NCBI RefSeq assembly: GCF_023278185.1
Contig: NZ_CP066356.1
Span: 7,680,001-7,744,000, forward strand
DNA: 64,000 nucleotides
Direction of reading: 5' to 3'
From: Bradyrhizobium elkanii USDA 76
Lineage (GTDB): Bacteria; Pseudomonadota; Alphaproteobacteria; Rhizobiales; Xanthobacteraceae
The notes under the pieces were generated by a model. It saw only the letters and a list, made by a program, of their open reading frames with translations. It was not told where the DNA came from and ran no database searches. The translations under genes and the position numbers were made by a program. Shown in pieces: positions 54,839 through 64,000 of this stretch (the stretch's first letter is position 1; the number at the start of each line of letters is the position of its first letter).

Positions 54839-55828
54839 ATGCGACTTTCGATCCTGCCGGCGGCCCTCGCCGCCTTCGTTCTCTCCCTTGCGCCAGCCCG
54901 CGCAGAGATGCTTACGGTTGCGCAGCATCAGGTGGCCGACGAGAAGGCCGTCTTCGCAACGGTGGAGAGCATCAGCGTGGCTCCCGCCCGCGGACGCATC
55001 AGCGGCACGGTGGCCCAACTCAATGTCCGGGAGGGCGATCGCGTCGCGGCCGGCCAGGTCATCGCGACGGTCGGCGACGAAAAGCTCGTGTTGCAGATGA
55101 AGTCGCTCGACGCACAGATCGAGGCGCTGCAGGCGCAGGCCAACCAGGCGCAGATCGATTTCACGCGTATCGAGGGACTGGTCGAGCGCGGCACGTTGCC
55201 GCGCGTCAAGCTTGACGAGGCGCGGACCGCATTGAACGTTGCCGACAATGGCCTGCGGGCAAGGACGGCGGAGCGGGCCGTGATCAGCCAGCAGCTCAGC
55301 GAAGGTCGTGTGCTGGCCCCCTCCGACGGCCGCGTGTTGAAGAAGCTCGTGACCGTGGGTTCGGTCGTGCTGCCCGGCGATGCCATCGTCACTGTTGCGC
55401 AACAGCACTTCAAGCTGCGGCTGCGCGTGCCGGAACGGCACGCCCGGTTCCTGCAGCCGGGCGACAAGATCCGTGTCGATGCCGCAGAACTCGGCGAGGA
55501 AGCCCCGAGGACCGGCGTCATCGATCTCGTCTACCCGCAGATCGAGGAAGGCCGCGTGATTGCAGACGCCACCGTCGAAGGTCTCGGCGAATATTTCGTC
55601 GGCGACCGCCTGAGGGTGTGGATCTCCGCCGGCACGCGGCCGGCCTTTGTGATCCCGGCAAGCTATGTCAGGACCAGGTTCGGGATCGACTACATTCAGC
55701 TTCGTCAGGCCGACCGGACCGTCGAAATCCCGGTGCAGCGCGGCCGTAACGTACCGACGCCCGCCCTTCCGGACGGACTCGAAATCCTGTCAGGCCTGCG
55801 CGACGGCGATCAACTGGTGCAGCCATGA
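54839..55828 (+). CDS. RND efflux periplasmic adaptor (HlyD type)
   Basis: A 329-residue membrane-fusion protein with signal peptide MRLSILPAALAAFVLSLAPA. The lipoyl half-motifs are GTVAQLNVREGDRVAAGQVI and GRVLKKLVTVGSVVLPGDAI, with a coiled-coil hairpin (about 80-145) between them. It bridges the inner-membrane pump to an outer-membrane channel, which is not encoded here. The frame extends upstream to 54572 but overlaps bigR. Its stop overlaps the pump start (ATGA). Confidence 0.9.
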   Translation: MRLSILPAALAAFVLSLAPARAEMLTVAQHQVADEKAVFATVESISVAPARGRISGTVAQLNVREGDRVAAGQVIATVGDEKLVLQMKSLDAQIEALQAQANQAQIDFTRIEGLVERGTLPRVKLDEARTALNVADNGLRARTAERAVISQQLSEGRVLAPSDGRVLKKLVTVGSVVLPGDAIVTVAQQHFKLRLRVPERHARFLQPGDKIRVDAAELGEEAPRTGVIDLVYPQIEEGRVIADATVEGLGEYFVGDRLRVWISAGTRPAFVIPASYVRTRFGIDYIQLRQADRTVEIPVQRGRNVPTPALPDGLEILSGLRDGDQLVQP

Positions 55829-58800
55829 AGCTCGGGCTCTCCGGCCGGCTGACCAGGGTGACCCTGACGTCGCCGCTGACCTCATTATTCCTGCTTGCAT
55901 CGCTCGCCGTCGGCCTGATCGCCGTCATGGTGATCCCGCGCGAGGAGGAACCGCAGATCAGCGTGCCGATGGTCGACATCCGCGTCAACGCGGACGGCCT
56001 GCGCGGGCCCGACGCGGTTGAACTCGTCAGCAAGCCGCTGGAGGCCATCGTCAAGGCCATCGACGGTGTCGAGCATGTCTACAGCCAGACCGAGGATGAC
56101 CGCGTGATGGTCACCGCGCGATTTCTGGTCGGCACCAAGTTCGAGGACGCGATTCTCCGCGTGCACGAGAAGGTGCGTGCAAATCTCGACCATATCCCCG
56201 TCGGCATTCCCGAGCCGCTGATCGTCGGCCGGGGCATCAACGACGTGGCGGTGACGGTGCTGACGCTATCGCCGAAGCCGGAGGCGGCCGAGCGTTGGAG
56301 CGACAAGGATCTGTTCGAACTTGCCGACAAGCTGCGCTCCGAGCTCATCAAGGTCGACAATGTCGGACTGACCTATGTCTCCGGCGGCTCCGCACAGCAA
56401 ATCCGCGTGGAGCCCGATCCGGAGAAGCTGTCGCTGTTCGGCGTCACGCTTCAGCAACTGGTCGCCAAGGTCAAGGAAGCCAATCGCTCGTTTGTCGCAG
56501 GCCAGGTCCGCGATGCCGGCCTCGTGCGCAACGTGGCCGCCGGACAGACGCTCACGGGGATTCCCGACATCGGATTACTCCTGATCGCGACCCGGGACGG
56601 CCGGCCGATCTACGTCAAGGATGTCGCGTCCGTGGCGATCGGTCCGAACACGGTCGAGCACCGCGTCTGGAACGACGCGCGCGATGCCGCCGGGCAATGG
56701 CGGCGCGCACCCGCGGTCAGCCTCGCACTCGCCAAGCGCGCCGGCGCCAATGCCGTGGTGGTGTCGGCCGACATCGCCCCCCGGCTCGACGAGCTGAAGG
56801 CGCACCTCGTGCCCGACGACATTCAGATCACGGTGACGCGGGACTACGGCGAGACCGCCAACGAAAAGGCCAACGAGCTGCTGTTCCACCTCGCCCTCGC
56901 CACCGTCTCGATCGTCGTGCTCATCGCGATCGCGATCGGCTGGCGCGAAGCCGTCGTGACTCTCGTCGTCATACCAACGACGATCCTGCTGACGTTGTTC
57001 GCAGCCAATTTGATGGGCTACACCATCAATCGCGTCAGCCTGTTCGCGCTGATCTTCTCGATCGGCATTCTGGTCGATGATGCGATCGTGATCGTCGAGA
57101 ACATCGCCCGCCACTGGGCGATGCACGATGGGCGCTCGCGATTGCAGGCCACGGTCGAGGCGGTTGCCGAGGTCGGAAATCCCACCATCATCGCGACCCT
57201 CACCGTCGTCGCCGCCCTGTTGCCGATGCTGTTCGTGTCCGGCCTGATGGGGCCCTACATGGCGCCGATTCCGGCCAACGCGTCGGCGGCCATGCTGTTC
57301 TCGTTCTTCGTCGCGGTGGTGATCGCACCCTGGTTGATGCTGAAGCTCGCGCCCAGGGACGATGCGGCGGGCGAGCATGTCCTGCATCGCGAAGGCCCGC
57401 TCGGCCGCCTGTACCGGCGCTTCGCGACGCCGGTGGTTCGGAGCAAGCGTGCGGCCTGGATCTTCCTGCTCGGCGTCGGAGTAGCGACGCTGCTGTCGAT
57501 GGCGCTGTTCGCGACCAAGTCGGTGACCGTCAAGCTGCTGCCCTTCGACAACAAGTCGGAGATCGCGGTGATGGTCGATCTGCCCGAGGGCGCAAGCCTG
57601 GAGGCCACGGAGCGGACGCTGTTCGCCGCGTCCGAGATTGCAAGGCAGTTGCCGGAAACGACCTCGTTGCAATCCTACGCCGGCACCGCGGCACCGTTCA
57701 ATTTCAACGGTTTGGTGCGACATTATTATCTGCGCGAAAAGCCCGAGCTGGGTGAGCTTCAGGTCAACCTGACCGCGCGCGGCGATCGCAAGCGCGCGAG
57801 CCACGATATCGCGCTCGAACTGCGGCAGCGGCTCAAGGCGCTCGATGTCCCCAACGGCACCAGCGTCAAGGTGGTCGAAGTCCCGCCGGGGCCGCCGGTG
57901 CTGGCCACGCTGCTCGCCGAGATCTACGGTCCGGATGCCGCGACGCGCCGCGCAGTCACGGCCGAGTTGAAGAAGATCTTCGCCGATGTGCCATTCATCG
58001 TCGACATCGACGATTCGATCGGCGAGAAGCGGCCCCGGTTGCGGCTGTCGATCGACCAGGATCGGCTGGAATTCTTCGCCGTGGAGCAGCGCGACGTCTA
58101 CGACACGATCCAGGCGCTGTTCGGCGGCATCTCGATCGGCTATTCGCACCGCGGCGAAGGCCGCAACCCGATCGAGATCGCGGTGCGGTTGCCCAAACGC
58201 GGTCTCGCCTGGGACGAGGCCCTGGCATCGACACCGGTGCCGGCCAACACGCTGCCTGGCAGCAAGACGGTCGTCGAGCTTGGACAGGTGGTGAAGGCGA
58301 CGGTCGAACAGGGGACGCCGGTGATCTTCCGCAGGGATGGCCGTTTCGCCGACATGGTGATGGCCGAACTCGCCGGCCGCTTCGAGGCGCCGCTCTACGG
58401 CATGATGGAAGTGGCAAGCCGCGTCGCCGCCCATGATTGGGGTGACCTGCCGAAGCCCGCGATCAGCCTGCACGGGCAGCCGACGGACGAATCGCGCCCC
58501 ACCTTGCTGTGGGATGGCGAATGGGAAATCACCTACGTGACTTTCCGCGACATGGGCGCCGCCTTCGGTGCGGCCATTCTCGGCATCTATGTGCTGGTCG
58601 TCGCGCAGTTCGGGAGCTTCCGGCTGCCGCTCGTCATCCTGACGCCGATCCCGCTCACGCTGATCGGCATCCTGATCGGGCATTGGCTGCTGGGCGCGCC
58701 GTTCACGGCGACGTCGATGATCGGCTTCATCGCGCTGGCAGGGATCATCGTGCGCAACTCGATCCTCCTCGTCGACTTCATTCGCCATAGCGGCGGCCAT

Positions 58801-59040
58801 GGCGCGTCGCTGCGCGAGGTGGTGCTCGAGGCCGGTGCGGTTCGCTTCAAGCCGATCCTGCTCACGGCGCTTGCCGCCATGATCGGAGCCGCAACGATCC
58901 TGCTCGACCCCATCTTCCAGGGGCTCGCGATCTCGCTGCTGTTTGGCTTGGCATCATCGACCCTGCTCACGGTGCTCGTCATCCCGGCGATCTACATCGC
59001 GTTGCGCTCTTCAGCCGGAGCGCCCGCGAAAGCCGGTTAG
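55825..59040 (+). CDS. RND efflux pump inner-membrane subunit
   Basis: A 1071-residue RND transporter with about 12 membrane segments and two large periplasmic loops. IREEEPQISVPM-like PREEEPQISVPMVDIRV is the start of the porter domain. SIGILVDDAIVIVENIARHW is the TM4 region with the paired Asp for proton relay, and GIIVRNSILLVDFIRHS the equivalent repeat. It belongs to the hydrophobe/amphiphile group by architecture. Coupled to BigR-type regulators and sulfur genes, the substrate may be a sulfur-related compound, but that is inference. Confidence 0.93.
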   Translation: MKLGLSGRLTRVTLTSPLTSLFLLASLAVGLIAVMVIPREEEPQISVPMVDIRVNADGLRGPDAVELVSKPLEAIVKAIDGVEHVYSQTEDDRVMVTARFLVGTKFEDAILRVHEKVRANLDHIPVGIPEPLIVGRGINDVAVTVLTLSPKPEAAERWSDKDLFELADKLRSELIKVDNVGLTYVSGGSAQQIRVEPDPEKLSLFGVTLQQLVAKVKEANRSFVAGQVRDAGLVRNVAAGQTLTGIPDIGLLLIATRDGRPIYVKDVASVAIGPNTVEHRVWNDARDAAGQWRRAPAVSLALAKRAGANAVVVSADIAPRLDELKAHLVPDDIQITVTRDYGETANEKANELLFHLALATVSIVVLIAIAIGWREAVVTLVVIPTTILLTLFAANLMGYTINRVSLFALIFSIGILVDDAIVIVENIARHWAMHDGRSRLQATVEAVAEVGNPTIIATLTVVAALLPMLFVSGLMGPYMAPIPANASAAMLFSFFVAVVIAPWLMLKLAPRDDAAGEHVLHREGPLGRLYRRFATPVVRSKRAAWIFLLGVGVATLLSMALFATKSVTVKLLPFDNKSEIAVMVDLPEGASLEATERTLFAASEIARQLPETTSLQSYAGTAAPFNFNGLVRHYYLREKPELGELQVNLTARGDRKRASHDIALELRQRLKALDVPNGTSVKVVEVPPGPPVLATLLAEIYGPDAATRRAVTAELKKIFADVPFIVDIDDSIGEKRPRLRLSIDQDRLEFFAVEQRDVYDTIQALFGGISIGYSHRGEGRNPIEIAVRLPKRGLAWDEALASTPVPANTLPGSKTVVELGQVVKATVEQGTPVIFRRDGRFADMVMAELAGRFEAPLYGMMEVASRVAAHDWGDLPKPAISLHGQPTDESRPTLLWDGEWEITYVTFRDMGAAFGAAILGIYVLVVAQFGSFRLPLVILTPIPLTLIGILIGHWLLGAPFTATSMIGFIALAGIIVRNSILLVDFIRHSGGHGASLREVVLEAGAVRFKPILLTALAAMIGAATILLDPIFQGLAISLLFGLASSTLLTVLVIPAIYIALRSSAGAPAKAG

Positions 59041-59113
59041 GAGGCGCTGACGAGGGCCGCCACCGCCGACCGCAGCCTCGCAGGACACGGCAGGCGCCGC
59101 GGCAGCGACGCCG

Positions 59114-59641
59114 TCAGGCCGCGTTGCTGCCTTCCTGGCGGCTGGCCTCGAACAGGAACCAGGTGCGGCGCTCGGTTTCGTCGATGAAGGTTTCGAGCAG
59201 GCCTGCGGTGCCGGAGTCCTCCTGGTCGTCAGCCAGCTTGTGCGCCTTGCGCATCGCAGCCGCCATGTGCTTGTTGTCTTCCATTAATTCGCGCAGCATT
59301 TCGCGCGGCGGCACATAATCGTCGTCATTGTCCTTGATGGTCTGATGCTTGACGATATCGCCGATCGACTTCAGCGTCGCGCCGCCAAGCTTGCGCACCC
59401 GCTCGGCGAGCTGGTCGGTGGTCGCGAAGATCGCCTCCGACTGCTCGTCCAGCAACAAATGGTAATCATGGAAATGCCGGCCGCTGACGTGCCAATGGAA
59501 ATTCTTGGTCTTCAGGTAGAGCGCGAAGGCGTCAGCCAGAAGCGTGTTGAGCGAGGCCGAGATTGTGTCCACCGCAGCCTGCGGCAGGTCGCTCGGCGTG
59601 TCGAGATCGGGCGAGACCTTGTCAGTCTTGGCTTTGCTCAC
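59114..59641 (-). CDS. dps: Dps-family DNA-protecting ferritin
   Basis: A 175-residue Dps/bacterioferritin-like protein. LKTKNFHWHVSGRHFHDYHL and LLDEQSEAIFATTDQLAERV carry the ferroxidase His, Asp and Glu residues at the dimer interface. It stores iron and protects DNA during oxidative stress. Starting at GTG 59641 puts AGGAAGG at the correct distance; there is no ATG that fits. The region upstream in the same frame is unrelated. Confidence 0.92.
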   Translation of the reverse strand: MSKAKTDKVSPDLDTPSDLPQAAVDTISASLNTLLADAFALYLKTKNFHWHVSGRHFHDYHLLLDEQSEAIFATTDQLAERVRKLGGATLKSIGDIVKHQTIKDNDDDYVPPREMLRELMEDNKHMAAAMRKAHKLADDQEDSGTAGLLETFIDETERRTWFLFEASRQEGSNAA

Positions 59642-59764
59642 GTTGGACCTTCCTGTTAGGAACCCGTATTTCGGTGCATTGAACATTGGCCGCCGGACCG
59701 CTAACGCAACATCAGCCCACCCGTTCCTGAGGCTAGGAACCCGTTCTGCCGGATACCAAACGCG

Positions 59765-60454
59765 ATGGATGAATGGATCGATTATTACGATTCCACGCAT
59801 ACGATCTATGCGAGCCGACTGCACCGTGACCTGCATTTCCAGATCATCGCGAACGACATCATCGGCTACATCGCTTCGCCGGATGCCGTGGTGCTCGATT
59901 ATGCCTGCGGCGAGGCGCTGTCGGCGGCGAAGGTCGCCAATGCCTGCGCCCAGCTCTATCTGGCGGAGCCGGCGCCCGGCGTACGCGGCCGACTGGTCGC
60001 GCGCTTTGCGCCCGACACCCGCATCCGTGTCCGCTCGCTCGATGACCTGAAGCACATGGACGCGGACTCGATCGACCTCGTGGTGATGAACTCGGTGGCG
60101 CAGTACATGACGCCGCAGGAGCTCGATTCCGCGTTCGACGTGATCCACCGCCTGCTGAAGCCCTCGGGCCGGTTCGTGCTCGGCGATATCCTGCGGCCCG
60201 AAGTCGGCATGGCGAGGGACGTCGTGGCGCTGCTGCGCTTTGCGGCGACCCACGGCTTCCTGCGCGATGCGCTGGTCGGGCTGGCTTCAACCGCACTGTC
60301 CGACTACCGCCAGCTGCGCACCAGGATCGGACTGCAGCGCTATCGCGAGGACGAGATGATCGCGAAGCTCGGCGCCGCGGGGTTCAGCGCCCGGCGCGCG
60401 CCGCGCAACATCGGGCACAATCCGTGGCGGATGACGTTCGTGGCGCACCACTGA
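59765..60454 (+). CDS. SAM-dependent methyltransferase
   Basis: A 229-residue class I methyltransferase. VVLDYACGEALSAAKVANAC is motif I (the usual DxGxG is here DYACGEAL), YLAEPAPGVRGRL motif post-I with the acidic residue, and IDLVVMNSVAQYM motif II. It is followed by a helical C-terminal part. The substrate is unknown. It is divergent from dps and upstream of the tRNA-like gene. Confidence 0.84.
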   Translation: MDEWIDYYDSTHTIYASRLHRDLHFQIIANDIIGYIASPDAVVLDYACGEALSAAKVANACAQLYLAEPAPGVRGRLVARFAPDTRIRVRSLDDLKHMDADSIDLVVMNSVAQYMTPQELDSAFDVIHRLLKPSGRFVLGDILRPEVGMARDVVALLRFAATHGFLRDALVGLASTALSDYRQLRTRIGLQRYREDEMIAKLGAAGFSARRAPRNIGHNPWRMTFVAHH

Positions 60455-60531
60455 TCCTGGGTTGCGCCAGCTATTAACGTTACCCACCAGTAAACGTGGC
60501 GGTCGCTGAAATAATCAGCAATGATCCACTC

Positions 60532-60607
60532 GGCCCGGTGGCGGAAGCGTCGACGCGGCAGTGGTGCAACACTGTTTATCCTGGTTCAAATCCAGGCCGG
60601 GCCTCCA
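60532..60607 (+). tRNA. tRNA-Cys-like gene (GCA) with unusual anticodon and D loops
   Basis: The 76 bases fold as a cloverleaf. The acceptor stem GGCCCGG/CCGGGCC is perfect, the T arm CCTGG-TTCAAAT-CCAGG is perfect, and the 3' end TCCA carries CCA and the U73 discriminator that marks tRNA-Cys. GCA lies in the anticodon loop after a T. However the anticodon loop between GCAGT and ACTGT is eight bases (GGTGCAAC) instead of seven, and the D loop between GCG and CGC has ten bases without the GG pair that normally docks on the T loop. It may be a diverged tRNA-Cys, a special tRNA or a pseudogene. Confidence 0.65.
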
Positions 60608-60930
60608 GCCTTCGCTGCTGACGCAGCTTCGGCTCGGCAAGCCTTCTCGCGGCGAAGGCTGCCGCGGCGTAGCCCGCAGGGCGAAGCCGGGCCGGTAGCC
60701 CCCTCCCACATCCCGAGCACCCCACCCGGCCATACGCCGAATGCGGAATTTCCCCCAGAATCACGGTTGATTGGGCGCTTTTGGGGGTTTCGCGGGTGCG
60801 GAAACTGGTCTAAAGACCACCCGCGCGCGAAGGATCGCGCTTCCGGCGCTACAACACGTAGCGCATGGCTCGAGGGACGCGCGGGAAGCGCGCCCTTTTT
60901 TTGTGCCCAAATTCCAGTCCGCGAGAGCTG
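60608..60930 (+). promoter_or_regulatory. carB leader region
   Basis: This 323-base stretch between the tRNA-like gene and carB has no protein gene. It contains several stem-loops: GGTCTAAAGACC at about 60812, and the terminator-like hairpin at 60873. It should hold the carB promoter and a structured leader. A GCCTTCG-type inverted segment (about 60608-60660, GCCTTCG/CGAAGGC) lies first. No riboswitch class is recognised. Confidence 0.5.
60873..60902 (+). terminator. Terminator-like hairpin in the carB leader
   Basis: GGG-A-CGCGC and GCGCG-CCC pair around a GGGAA loop, with the single A bulged, and a run of seven to eight T follows. It ends 28 bases before the carB ATG. It can be a terminator of the tRNA transcript or an attenuator of carB. 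Confidence 0.7.

Positions 60931-64000
<3,070 letters not shown>

Noticed and set aside
60532..60607. tRNA-Leu or tRNA-Sec identity for the cloverleaf
   Set aside because: The D-arm start resembles tRNA-Leu, but there is no long variable arm; tRNA-Sec would need a longer acceptor stem. U73 and GCA point to Cys.

Overview
The window is a GC-rich chromosomal segment of an alphaproteobacterium, most probably Bradyrhizobium or a close relative (Nitrobacteraceae, Rhizobiales). This rests on the GC-rich gene style, the rpoD, dnaG, carA and carB proteins as I recall them from that family, a Nitrobacter-type chlorite dismutase, tandem class III cyclase/TPR proteins, and families of long palindromic intergenic repeats built on cores such as GTCGTCCCGGCGAAAGCCGG. 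No database search was possible, so family names come from motif recognition. The left edge cuts an arylsulfatase and the right edge cuts carB.

Layout. 1-6.5 kb: arylsulfatase (partial), L,D-transpeptidase, amidase, diguanylate cyclase, a 24-residue Lys/Ala peptide with its own terminator, LysE exporter, single-domain response regulator, SDR. 6.5-8.0 kb: two tandem palindromic repeats, the second split by an IS110-group element whose 5' non-coding end looks like a bridge RNA with readable target and donor guides. 8.0-14.1 kb: FRG-domain protein, MltB-type transglycosylase, SnoaL-like protein, a TPR/CHAT protein broken by a frameshift, and a small conserved protein. 14.4-19.6 kb: rpoD and dnaG, then a divergent chlorite dismutase. 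19.6-24.7 kb: GGCT, a transglutaminase-like pair, N-formylglutamate amidohydrolase, cyclase/TPR. 24.9-28.6 kb: TonB receptor, PepSY and small membrane protein operon, probably for iron. 28.9-39.6 kb: NDH-2-like dehydrogenase, two AraC regulators, small proteins, a TetR/molybdenum hydroxylase operon, second cyclase/TPR. 39.7-49.9 kb: LysE, LVIVD protein, an ArsR plus three SRPBCC operon, acyl-CoA ligase, Rieske-FAD reductase, folE, YqeY, hydrolase. 50-64 kb: carA and carB, 9.7 kb apart, with thioesterase, cupin, a BigR-like sulfur-response/RND locus, Dps, a methyltransferase and a tRNA-Cys-like gene between them.

How the parts fit. The sulfur locus pairs a two-cysteine ArsR repressor with a divergent operon (sulfide:quinone oxidoreductase remnant, trxC, DUF2892, DUF302, membrane protein) and a downstream RND adaptor and pump. 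The SQR gene survives only as its two ends joined in frame. The strongest unusual signals are the readable IS110 bridge RNA, the tRNA-Cys-like gene with an 8-nt anticodon loop and no GG in its D loop, the SQR remnant, the frameshifted CHAT protein, and terminator-like hairpins in both carbamoyl-phosphate synthetase leaders.
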